A stretch of 64,000 nt of DNA from Nitrospirota bacterium (lineage in GTDB: Bacteria; Nitrospirota; Thermodesulfovibrionia; Thermodesulfovibrionales; Dissulfurispiraceae), in assembly GCA_015233365.1 (NCBI GenBank), contig JADFXU010000004.1, positions 46,901-110,900 on the forward strand, written 5' to 3'. Positions 48,582 to 57,805 of this stretch are shown here, piece after piece. The position numbers and the translations under genes are program-made. Positions within the stretch are counted from its first letter, which is position 1; each line of letters begins with the position of its first letter. A model generated the notes under the pieces. It did no database searches and was not told the origin of the DNA. It saw only the letters and a list, made by a program, of their open reading frames with translations.

Positions 48582-49076
48582 ATGTTAATGTTTGATATAA
48601 CCGGCACGGAATTTAACTATTATCTCCTCTGCCACAGGAAGCTATGGCTCTTTAAGCATGACATCCATATGGAGCATACGTCTGACAACGTTTTCATGGG
48701 CAGGCTGATCGACGAGCATTCGTACCCGAGGGCGAAGAAGGAGATACTCATCGACGGGGTCGTGAAGATCGATTTCATGGACGATGGTGCCGTGCATGAG
48801 GTGAAAAAGTCAAACAAGATGGAGGAGGCCCATATCGGCCAGCTTCTCTATTACATTTACTGCCTGCGGCAAAAGGGCGTTGATATCAGGAAAGGGATCA
48901 TAAACTATCCGAAACTCAGGAGGACAACGGAGGTTGAGCTTACGCCGGAAAAGGAGACAGAGATTGCTGGTGGACTTGGCAAGATCAAGGAAATAGAGGC
49001 GATGAAACAGCCGCCTTCCGTATTGAATGCCAAAATATGCAAGAAATGCGGCTATGAGGACTTCTGTTACTCGTGA
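48582..49076 (+). CDS. cas4: CRISPR-associated exonuclease Cas4
   Basis: CHRKLWLF; IDFMDDGAVHEVKKSNKMEEAHIGQLLYYIY; CKKCGYEDFCYS. Confidence 0.93.
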   Translation: MLMFDITGTEFNYYLLCHRKLWLFKHDIHMEHTSDNVFMGRLIDEHSYPRAKKEILIDGVVKIDFMDDGAVHEVKKSNKMEEAHIGQLLYYIYCLRQKGVDIRKGIINYPKLRRTTEVELTPEKETEIAGGLGKIKEIEAMKQPPSVLNAKICKKCGYEDFCYS

Positions 49077-50065
49077 AAAGGAATTATTACATAACCAATA
49101 ACGGCAGGCTTAAGCGCAAAGATAACACGCTCTATCTTGAGCTTGAGTCGGGGGAAAAGAAGGCAATCCCGATAGAGGATGTGGAAGGCCTTTATCTTAT
49201 GGGCGAGACAGACCTTAATACCAAACTCCTTAATTTCCTCTCGCAGCAGAAAGTCCCTGTGCACGTTTTTAATTACTACGGATATTATTCCGGCTCTTAT
49301 TACCCGAGGGAACATCTAAATTCCGGGTTCCTGCTGGTGAACCAGGTGGAATGTTACAAAGACGGGGAAAAGAGACTGGCGGTCGCCAAAGAGCTTATAA
49401 GTTGTGCCGCTCATAACATCCTTCGCAATCTGAAGCATTATCAAAACAGGAAAACAGGGCTTGAAAGCTACATATCCGGGATCGAAGGCAAATTGCCCGA
49501 ACTCGAAAAGGCCTCCGACATACTTGAACTCATGGCGTGGGAAGGGCACATACGAGAGCGCTATTATGACAGCTTCAACATTATACTCGAACTTGAAGAG
49601 GAATTCACGAAACGGACAAAAAGGCCGCCCGACAACATGATGAACGCTCTCATATCCTTCGGCAACTCTCTTTTGTACGCGACGACCCTTGGAGAGATTT
49701 ACCATACTCAACTCAATCCCACGATAAGCTTCCTGCATGAGCCAGGTAACAGGCGCTTTTCTCTTAGTCTCGATATTGCAGAAGTTTTCAAGCCGGTGAT
49801 TGTAGATCATGTGATCTTTAAGCTGATGAATACAAGGATGATCGCGGGAAATGATTTTGAGAAAGATGTGAATTTCTGCTACCTCTCTGAAAAGGGAAGA
49901 AAGGTATTCCTGAAGGAGTATGATGAAAGATTGAATACTACGATCAAACACAGATCGCTTGACAGGAACGTTTCATACAGACACCTGATCAGGCTCGAAT
50001 GCTACAAGATCGAGAAATATGTCGCCGGATTTGAGGAATATAAGGGATTCAGAGCCTGGTGGTAG
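49073..50065 (+). CDS. cas1: CRISPR integrase Cas1 (type I-B)
   Basis: YYITNNGRLKRKDNTLYLE, LNPTISFLHEPGNRRFSLSLDIAEVFKPVIVDH. Confidence 0.95.
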   Translation: MKRNYYITNNGRLKRKDNTLYLELESGEKKAIPIEDVEGLYLMGETDLNTKLLNFLSQQKVPVHVFNYYGYYSGSYYPREHLNSGFLLVNQVECYKDGEKRLAVAKELISCAAHNILRNLKHYQNRKTGLESYISGIEGKLPELEKASDILELMAWEGHIRERYYDSFNIILELEEEFTKRTKRPPDNMMNALISFGNSLLYATTLGEIYHTQLNPTISFLHEPGNRRFSLSLDIAEVFKPVIVDHVIFKLMNTRMIAGNDFEKDVNFCYLSEKGRKVFLKEYDERLNTTIKHRSLDRNVSYRHLIRLECYKIEKYVAGFEEYKGFRAWW

Positions 50066-50116
50066 ACTTAAAAGACAGTTTAAACCGTTTTAGCCGTTAA
50101 TACCGGTAGGGGGAAT

Positions 50117-50380
50117 GTGTACATCATTCTTGTTTATGACATAGGTCAAAAGAGGGTGCAGAAGGTGCATAAGATTTTGAAAAAGTATCTAAACTGGGTG
50201 CAAAATTCGGTTTTCGAGGGTGCCTTGACCGAAGGAAAGTTCGAGGCTATGAAGATAGACCTCGGCAAACGCATGAAGCCTGAAGAAGATTCGATAATTA
50301 TCTATACTCTCGGCAGCCTGAAATATACTGACCGGGAAATTATTGGTATTGAAAAGAATTCGACTGACAATTTGTTATGA
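50117..50380 (+). CDS. cas2: CRISPR-associated Cas2
   Basis: MYIILVYDIGQKRVQKVHKILKKYLNWVQNSVFEGALTEGKFEAM. Confidence 0.95.
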   Translation: MYIILVYDIGQKRVQKVHKILKKYLNWVQNSVFEGALTEGKFEAMKIDLGKRMKPEEDSIIIYTLGSLKYTDREIIGIEKNSTDNLL

Positions 50381-50483
50381 TAAAAAGTCGTCAACCTGCC
50401 GGTCTTTTTGCACGACCGCTAGTTGACAGACTGGTTTTGTTCTTTGACAACGTAATCTCTTGTTTTCCAGGGCAAATATTTGC
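50381..50483 (+). promoter_or_regulatory. CRISPR leader
   Basis: Non-coding segment between cas2 and repeat 1; ends with 14-bp palindrome GGCAAATATTTGCC (50471..50484). Confidence 0.75.
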
Positions 50484-52031
50484 CTTTTAATCGGACCAAT
50501 ATGGAATTGAAACTAATGCAAGTTGAACTTGTCGTTATCAAGACAGTGTCTTTTAATCGGACCAATATGGAATTGAAACTCGTCTAAATTAGCATAAAAA
50601 ACGTCAGAATCGCCCCCTTTTAATCGGACCAATATGGAATTGAAACACAAGTTCTTGTATTTTTGCGAAGTCAAATTTTATCTCTTTTAATCGGACCAAT
50701 ATGGAATTGAAACGTTAATGCTTCCAACGCAGCTAAATTCGATATAACCTTTTAATCGGACCAATATGGAATTGAAACGCCTTAACTGTTTTCGCAAGAT
50801 GCTCATCGCTTAATCTTTTAATCGGACCAATATGGAATTGAAACCATACCAGTCCGCTTCTTTCAGCGACATCTTGTAGACTTTTAATCGGACCAATATG
50901 GAATTGAAACATGCATCACAAAACGTATTTGATGCCGGGGGCGCAGTCTTTTAATCGGACCAATATGGAATTGAAACCGGCAAAGCCGGGACGGGGAAAA
51001 CACATCTGGCAGTCTTTTAATCGGACCAATATGGAATTGAAACTCCCGCGCCACAGTGATAATGAGTCCGGCGGTAGTGCTTTTAATCGGACCAATATGG
51101 AATTGAAACCCCTAAATCGGTTTCCCGACCGGGCCGGAATCCTCCTTTTAATCGGACCAATATGGAATTGAAACCCTTCAAGAAAAATGACAAAAGGAGA
51201 AAACGATGGAACTTTTAATCGGACCAATATGGAATTGAAACTGTTTTATGTTTGAAATTCGTGCTCTTTCAAGTTGACTTTTAATCGGACCAATATGGAA
51301 TTGAAACGATGGGGGGATAGAAACGTCTGCACCGGGAGTTGCCTTTTAATCGGACCAATATGGAATTGAAACTTTCATAACTCACACTGTCTGTTTTGCT
51401 CGGCACTCTTTTAATCGGACCAATATGGAATTGAAACGAGGAATACAAAAGGAGGGTTAAGGGGAAATGAAAGCTTTTAATCGGACCAATATGGAATTGA
51501 AACTCGTTTTTTCAATACCAAGATCATCAATCGTGAGGCTTTTAATCGGACCAATATGGAATTGAAACTTGTAACATATTAATTATAGTTGCCGATCTTC
51601 TTTGCTTTTAATCGGACCAATATGGAATTGAAACAGATTTGTGTCATACAACCATATACTCATTTCCCAACTTTTAATCGGACCAATATGGAATTGAAAC
51701 TTGCCTCATTTGCAGCGATGTATGGGTCACTATGAACCTTTTAATCGGACCAATATGGAATTGAAACAAAATTCAAATCGTCTGCATATATAGTCATCTT
51801 GTCCTCTTTTAATCGGACCAATATGGAATTGAAACTATTTCAGCATGATCGTAAAACAAATAATTTGCAGGCTTTTAATCGGACCAATATGGAATTGAAA
51901 CTGAGTTCTTTTGTGGTGTACGACGCGCTGTCCGACTTTTAATCGGACCAATATGGAATTGAAACGAGGAAAATAACTGATATTACGCTACAGCAGATTA
52001 ACTTTTAATCGGACCAATATGGAATTGAAAC
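50484..52031 (+). CRISPR. Type I-B CRISPR array: 24 identical 30-bp repeats, 34-38 bp spacers
   Basis: CTTTTAATCGGACCAATATGGAATTGAAAC repeated 24 times starting 50484, 50550, 50617, 50684, 50749, 50815, 50881, 50948, 51014, 51080, 51145, 51212, 51278, 51343, 51408, 51474, 51539, 51605, 51671, 51738, 51806, 51872, 51936, 52002. Confidence 0.99.
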
Positions 52032-52067
52032 CGGCTCACAATCATATCGTCCCACTCGCGCTCGGCC

Positions 52068-52097
52068 CTTTTTTAAATTGGACTGCCCTGAGGCGGA
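52068..52097 (+). repeat. Degenerate terminal CRISPR repeat
   Basis: CTTTTTTAAATTGGACTGCCCTGAGG begins exactly one spacer length (36 nt) after the last intact repeat; 5' half matches CTTTTAATCGGACC with changes. Confidence 0.65.
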
Positions 52098-52181
52098 TCA
52101 GCGGTTTGCCGTGAAAGTTCCTTGAGGTAAGATTTAATCAACTTTTCTTGTGATATAATCATAACCAAAAGGTTTCAACAT

Positions 52182-53684
52182 ATGCACCCTATTATAAGAA
52201 CGGTATCATTGAACCTGGATAAACCATCGCCATCCGATAAGCGGGCTGATAAAGAACGGCTGCTGGATGGGTTGAGAGGGATCGGCATTGACCGGCCTGT
52301 GGAAATTGATCTTAAGCTTCTCAGAAGGCTTCCGTCTTATTTAAGAGATCACGATTTCTCCATAACTATGACCCTGGGTATGACTGGAGATAAGGGCGAC
52401 ACCTGCAAGGTCATCGACATCGGAAAATCTTTGTCCTATGCAGTTGCTGTCGATATAGGAACAACAAATATGGTAGCGTCTATCTTTGATGTAATCAAGA
52501 AAGAACGGATCGGCAGTGCCGAAATGGAGAATCCTCAGATCCTTACCGGGCCGGACGTGCTTACGCGAGTACATCTTGCTATGAGCGGAAAGGGCGACTA
52601 CCTGCATTTACTTTTAATTGATGGAATTAATGAATTGATCCGCAGGATCTGTGCCGAGCACGGAGTGGCAACCGAAGACATCGGCGCAGTTATCTTTGCG
52701 GGCAATACTATCATGACCCACTTTCTGCTGAATTTATCTGTGGACTCTATTTCTGTTGAGCCATATATTCCCGTTGCCCACAAACCTGCTTTTATTTCCG
52801 CCGGTTCTATCGGCGTAAGGATACATGAGCAGGGTATCGCTTACGTATTTCCCAATGCCGGAAGCTACGTAGGCGGCGACATAATATCGGGAATTCTTTT
52901 TTCGGGCGGTTATAAACAAAAAGAGCCGTTTATTATTGTGGATGCCGGGACTAATGCCGAAATTGTACTGGGATGTGAGGAATGGATAATGGTAGGGGCC
53001 GGCGCTGCAGGACCCGCACTCGAAAGTGGTATTGCCGAAGTGGGTATGAGGGCGGAAGAAGGAGCTATAAGCCATATTGAAATGCACAATGGCGATGATA
53101 CGGTCACTATAAAAACTATAGGGGACAAGAAACCCAAAGGTATCTGCGGATCGGGCATGATAGATCTGATTTCGGAACTATATGCTGCGGGCATTATTAA
53201 CCAGCAGGGAAAGTTGAGCGGGAGTTCACGAAACATTAGGGAGACAAATGGGGCCAGGGAGTATGTCCTTTATGAATCGCTCGACACTGTGCTTGTTATA
53301 AAGGAAACCGATATAGAAAATTTTCTGCGTTCAAAGGCCGCCATGTTTTCTTCTCTTCGTGTCATGGTAAAAGCCGTAGGCCTTTGTTTCAGGGACATCG
53401 CACGGTTTTACGTAAGCGGTGCGCTCGGCACCGGAATAGACACTGACAAGGCCATCCGGATAGGGTTTATTCCTGATATCGACCGGAGCAGATTCATCGC
53501 GCTGGGCAATTCTTCTCTTGCAGGGGCCGAAATGCTGCTTCTGGACAGTTCGCTCATAAAGGACATCGATGCTATTTGTGCAATGGTGACCTACAGGGAA
53601 ATGAACACTGACGGGGAATTCATGAGGGAATTCCCTGCAGCCATGTTTATTCCGCATACTAATCCCGAAGTCCTGAAATGCTGA
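52182..53684 (+). CDS. ASKHA-domain protein (DUF4445/RamA-like) without N-terminal [2Fe-2S] domain
   Basis: YAVAVDIGTTNMVASIFD...VIFAGNTIMTHFLLNL...AYVFPNAGSYVGGDIISGIL...FIIVDAGTNAEIVLG. Confidence 0.85.
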   Translation: MHPIIRTVSLNLDKPSPSDKRADKERLLDGLRGIGIDRPVEIDLKLLRRLPSYLRDHDFSITMTLGMTGDKGDTCKVIDIGKSLSYAVAVDIGTTNMVASIFDVIKKERIGSAEMENPQILTGPDVLTRVHLAMSGKGDYLHLLLIDGINELIRRICAEHGVATEDIGAVIFAGNTIMTHFLLNLSVDSISVEPYIPVAHKPAFISAGSIGVRIHEQGIAYVFPNAGSYVGGDIISGILFSGGYKQKEPFIIVDAGTNAEIVLGCEEWIMVGAGAAGPALESGIAEVGMRAEEGAISHIEMHNGDDTVTIKTIGDKKPKGICGSGMIDLISELYAAGIINQQGKLSGSSRNIRETNGAREYVLYESLDTVLVIKETDIENFLRSKAAMFSSLRVMVKAVGLCFRDIARFYVSGALGTGIDTDKAIRIGFIPDIDRSRFIALGNSSLAGAEMLLLDSSLIKDIDAICAMVTYREMNTDGEFMREFPAAMFIPHTNPEVLKC

Positions 53685-53711
53685 TGACTACAGGCCAAAA
53701 AGACTGCGGGG

Positions 53712-54827
53712 CTACTGGCGTTCCCGCGGTCCGATAGTATTTAGCGCCGCCCGTATCTTCCCGGTGACATTCTCCGGCAACCGGACGTATCCGAGCTGGG
53801 GCGCGTATTTTTGGCCATCCAGCAGGCACCACTGGAACAGGTCGCGGACAGACTTTGCCTTTTCAGCATCCGGGTAGTTCTTATAGAGCAGTATCCAGCT
53901 GAAGGTGACGATAGGGTAGGAATTCTGTCCCGCTGGGTCCGGTACGAAGACTCGCAGGTTATCAGGCATTTCCGTTGCAGACAACGCGGCTGTGCAGCTC
54001 TGCTCGGTAGGCTTGACGAACTTGCCTTCCTTATTCTCGAGGACCGCCAACTTAAGCCCCAGTTTGCGGGCGAATTCATAGCTCACGTAGCCGATTGAGC
54101 CGATTGACTGGTTGATGCGAGCGGCTACGCCCTCATTACCTTTTGCCCGCATGGCGTTGCCCGGCCAATTCACCAGAGTGGCGGGACCATGCTGGGCGCG
54201 CCACTTTTCGCTGATGGCATCGAGGTGTTTCGTGAACGCATAGGTCGTGCCGCTGCTGTCCTGACGCACTACTGTCGCGATTGATAACTTCAGGAGCTTT
54301 GCGCCCGGATTAGTCTTTGCAATTGCCGGGTCGTTCCACTTCTTTATCTCGCCCAGGAATATGCCGGTATAAGCATTGCGCGATAGCTTGAGGTCACCCT
54401 CCAGGTCGGGGAGGTTGTAAGCGAGTACAACACTGCCGGCTGTCACTGGCAGCAACAGCACTCCGTTTGGAACCTGGGCGATATCTTCGTCCTTCATCGC
54501 CGCATCGCTGGCCCCGAAATCCACCAGTTCCTCTTCTTTTACATTCCTGCCGATAAACCGCCGGATACCCTCTCCACTGCCGACGCTGTCATATACGATG
54601 GCCGTTCTTGGGTGGTCGTTATGGTAGATCTCAAACCAGCGTTTGTAGAGCCAGGAAGGGAAAGTCGCTCCGGCCCCGCGCAAAAGAACGCCACCGGGCG
54701 GGGCTGTGACCTTTTCGTCCTTGCTGTCCTTCGGAGAGCATCCCTGAAGACTCCCCATAAGAACAACGACTGCCAGCAAGAACGCAGCACCTCTCAAGGC
54801 CATATGGAACGCTCTGTAAACTCGCAT
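53712..54827 (-). CDS. pstS: Phosphate-binding lipoprotein, PstS family
   Basis: Lipobox MGSLQGCS; LRGAGATFPSWLYKRWFEIYH...VRQDSSGTTYAFTKHL. Confidence 0.92.
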   Translation of the reverse strand: MRVYRAFHMALRGAAFLLAVVVLMGSLQGCSPKDSKDEKVTAPPGGVLLRGAGATFPSWLYKRWFEIYHNDHPRTAIVYDSVGSGEGIRRFIGRNVKEEELVDFGASDAAMKDEDIAQVPNGVLLLPVTAGSVVLAYNLPDLEGDLKLSRNAYTGIFLGEIKKWNDPAIAKTNPGAKLLKLSIATVVRQDSSGTTYAFTKHLDAISEKWRAQHGPATLVNWPGNAMRAKGNEGVAARINQSIGSIGYVSYEFARKLGLKLAVLENKEGKFVKPTEQSCTAALSATEMPDNLRVFVPDPAGQNSYPIVTFSWILLYKNYPDAEKAKSVRDLFQWCLLDGQKYAPQLGYVRLPENVTGKIRAALNTIGPRERQ

Positions 54828-54880
54828 TGTCTTTTCTCTCCTGTCCGGCTGCGCAGGCTTCGGTGCGCAGCATGGCTTGG

Positions 54881-55735
54881 TTAGCTGAACTCGCCTCTGA
54901 TATAGTCCTTGGTGTACTGTTCTCTGGGGTCATTAAATATCTGACCTGACTCGCCAAACTCCACGAGGTATCCGCACCTGCCGCCGTCAGAGGTGTCTAC
55001 GTACAGGAAGCCGGTGTTGTCCGCGACACGCTGCGCCTGCTGCAGGTTATGGGTAACAATGGCGATCGTGTAACGGGTCTTCAGTTCGACCATGAGTTCT
55101 TCGATCCTGCGGGTGGCAATAGGGTCGAGGGCGGAGCAAGGCTCATCCATGAGCAGCACTTCCGGTTCCGTGGCAATGGCCCTTGCAATACAGAGTCGCT
55201 GTTGTTGTCCCCCGGACAGTGAAAGGCCGCTCTTTTGGAGCTTGTCCTTGACCTCGTCCCACAGCGCTGACCGCTTCAAGGCATCTTCGACCTTCTCAGC
55301 TACAGGTCCCTTATAGCTATTCAGCCTCAAGCCGAAGGCGACGTTATTATAAATGCTCATGGCGAATGGGTTGGGCTGCTGAAACACCATGCCAATAAAG
55401 CGCCGCACCGCAGTTGCATCTACAGAAGGGTGATAGATATCCTTGCCGCGGAAGTGCACGTGACCTTTGAACCGAAAACCCCGCACCAGGTCATTCATGC
55501 GGTTCAGGCAGCGCAAAACCGTGCTTTTACCGCACCCTGACGGTCCGATGAAGGCCGTGATTCTATTCTTCTTCACAGGGATTGACGTATCACGGACGGC
55601 CTTGAATGTGCTGTAGTAAAGCTCGTCTATATTACAGTCGATGACAACTCCATTACTCGCGGTCTCTTTGGCCGACCTTTGGGCGGTATCAATCCGGGCT
55701 TTCGATAGCTTTTCTGCATTTGTTGTGTTTCTCAT
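54881..55735 (-). CDS. pstB: Phosphate ABC transporter ATP-binding protein
   Basis: [53 protein letters not shown]. Confidence 0.96.
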   Translation of the reverse strand: MRNTTNAEKLSKARIDTAQRSAKETASNGVVIDCNIDELYYSTFKAVRDTSIPVKKNRITAFIGPSGCGKSTVLRCLNRMNDLVRGFRFKGHVHFRGKDIYHPSVDATAVRRFIGMVFQQPNPFAMSIYNNVAFGLRLNSYKGPVAEKVEDALKRSALWDEVKDKLQKSGLSLSGGQQQRLCIARAIATEPEVLLMDEPCSALDPIATRRIEELMVELKTRYTIAIVTHNLQQAQRVADNTGFLYVDTSDGGRCGYLVEFGESGQIFNDPREQYTKDYIRGEFS

Positions 55736-55747
55736 GTCTCGACCCTC

Positions 55748-56710
55748 CTATTCGTGGATTTGACGGCGTGAGAACGCCTGCCCGATAAGATTTGTGACCA
55801 ACACCAGCAATACTAGAACCAGTGCCGCGACCCAGGCGAGGTCCACCTGATTATCAAAGGGCATGCCTGCAAAGTTGTATATGAGCACTGCTAACGACGC
55901 AGTAGGTTGTTTAAGATCGAATCCGCCCCGGAAGAGCCAGTAGTTGCTGAAAAGGGCTGTGAAAAGCAATGGCGCAGTTTCGCCGGCAGCGCGGGCTATC
56001 GCCAGCATGATGCCGGTAAGAATGCCGGGCATGGCTGTGGGCAGAAGGACCATCCAGGTGGTCTGCGTGGGAGTTGCACCCATCCCGATTGCTGCATCAC
56101 GCATCTTTGCCGGGACCATACGGATGGCGTCTTCAGCGGTCAGAATGATAGTCGGCAGCATCAGAATTGAAAGGGCGACACCCCCCGCGATTGCGGAGTA
56201 GCCTCCAAAAGTCAACACCAGGACGCCATAGGCGAACACGCCGGCCAGGATAGACGGAAACCCTGTGAGGATTTTGGCCCCGAATCTGACCGCACCGGCG
56301 AACGGACTCTCCGGCCTCGACTGCGCTAGGTATACAGCGCTGAGAATGCCGAGTGGGATACTGATCAATGCTGCAAGGGCGACCATGATCAGTGTGCCGA
56401 GGATTGCGTTGCCGAACCCTCCGCCTTGCTCCATTGGAGCGGGTGGCAGTTGAGTGAAGACGTCAAGACTGAGTCTCTGGCCGCCACGCCATAGCAGCAT
56501 CAACACCACGGAGAACAGGGGGATCAGGGCCAACATCGTCATCGCAGATACCAGGTTGCTTAAGAGCAGGTCAACCAGAGTGCGGGGTCGCCGTAGGGAC
56601 CTCTCCAACTCGCAGAAGTCCACGTCTGCAAACGGGTTGACCTCCGGACCAACGGGATCCGGTGGACCAGGTGTGATGCGTGGGTTTATGGCGGCATCCT
56701 GAGTGTTCAT
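55748..56710 (-). CDS. pstA: Phosphate ABC transporter permease
   Basis: GGGFGNAILGTLIMVALAALISIPLGILSAVYL; order pstC-pstA-pstB. Confidence 0.93.
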   Translation of the reverse strand: MNTQDAAINPRITPGPPDPVGPEVNPFADVDFCELERSLRRPRTLVDLLLSNLVSAMTMLALIPLFSVVLMLLWRGGQRLSLDVFTQLPPAPMEQGGGFGNAILGTLIMVALAALISIPLGILSAVYLAQSRPESPFAGAVRFGAKILTGFPSILAGVFAYGVLVLTFGGYSAIAGGVALSILMLPTIILTAEDAIRMVPAKMRDAAIGMGATPTQTTWMVLLPTAMPGILTGIMLAIARAAGETAPLLFTALFSNYWLFRGGFDLKQPTASLAVLIYNFAGMPFDNQVDLAWVAALVLVLLVLVTNLIGQAFSRRQIHE

Positions 56711-57729
56711 TACTTTCCTCCTTCCTGTCCGGCTGATGCCTTCTGGAGAATGATCGAGCCAATGATATTGACAAACAGCGTAATAGCCAGGAGGACAAGT
56801 GCCGCATACATAAGCACGCCCACATCCTTCTTTGCAGCTTCAGGGAAGTTGTTGGCCAGCAGTGCTGCCAGGGTGTTTGCCGGGGAAAACAACGAAACAC
56901 TTATCCGATTGGCGTTTCCTACAAGCATGGCAAGAGCCATCGTCTCACCCAGAGCTCGTCCGAAGGCCAGGATCACCGCCCCTGCAATGCCACGGGCAGC
57001 TGTAGGGAGGATTACTGCCAGGATGGTCTCCCATCGTGTTGCACCCATGCCGTAGGCGGCCATCCGGAGCTTTGGAGGCACCGACACCAGGGCATTACGG
57101 CTGATAGCTGTAATGGTTGGCAGAATCATTATAGCCAGAACAATAACGGCCGGGAGCACCCCGGGCCCGGTCAGCGTGGTGCCGAACAGCGGGATCCATC
57201 CCAGTTTCAGGTTGAGCCAGTTGCATGCGGGCCGGATAAGCGGGATAATCACAAACAACCCCCATAATCCGTACACGACGCTGGGGATCGCGGCCAGCAG
57301 TTCAATCAGGTTCTTCAGCAGTACCTCTGCGCGGTCAGGCAGTTTGCCCAGCACTGGATGGAACTGAAGTCCGAAAGCCTTCAATATCTGAAAAACAGCC
57401 TGGGCGAGGAACCCTTCGCTGAGGAATATTGCCGCTGCCACCCCGAAAGACGTACCGATGAGCAGGGCAAGGAAAGACGTGTAGAGAGTACCCCATATTT
57501 CGGGGAGGATACCGAACTGTCCGGTGTTGGGGTCCCACGTGGTCCCTGCGAGGAATCCAGGCCCGTACTGCCGTATAGCGGGCACGGCATCCTTGGCTAT
57601 CTCCAGCATGATGAGCGCTACCATGAGGACCGACAGGCACGCGAAACCGCAGCACAGCCAACGGAACGCGGTATCGACTACTTGCTGGGAATGCGTAGGT
57701 GGCCGCGAGATCTGGTTTATGTCAGACAT
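56710..57729 (-). CDS. pstC: Phosphate ABC transporter permease
   Basis: GTLYTSFLALLIGTSFGVAAAIFLSE; AIPSVVYGLWGLFVIIP; ALGETMALAMLVGNA. Confidence 0.93.
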   Translation of the reverse strand: MSDINQISRPPTHSQQVVDTAFRWLCCGFACLSVLMVALIMLEIAKDAVPAIRQYGPGFLAGTTWDPNTGQFGILPEIWGTLYTSFLALLIGTSFGVAAAIFLSEGFLAQAVFQILKAFGLQFHPVLGKLPDRAEVLLKNLIELLAAIPSVVYGLWGLFVIIPLIRPACNWLNLKLGWIPLFGTTLTGPGVLPAVIVLAIMILPTITAISRNALVSVPPKLRMAAYGMGATRWETILAVILPTAARGIAGAVILAFGRALGETMALAMLVGNANRISVSLFSPANTLAALLANNFPEAAKKDVGVLMYAALVLLAITLFVNIIGSIILQKASAGQEGGK

Positions 57730-57805
57730 GATTGCACTTTCTCCATTTGAGTCGCCCCGCTCAGGGGGTGGCCCTTGCTATTTCGTGCGACGTTGTGCCC
57801 GGCTG

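Noticed and set aside
50911-51227. ORFs 50911..51171 (+) and 50916..51227 (-) with repeated FNRTNMELK / FNSILVRLK peptides
   Set aside because: They are translations through the CRISPR repeats and spacers; not genes.
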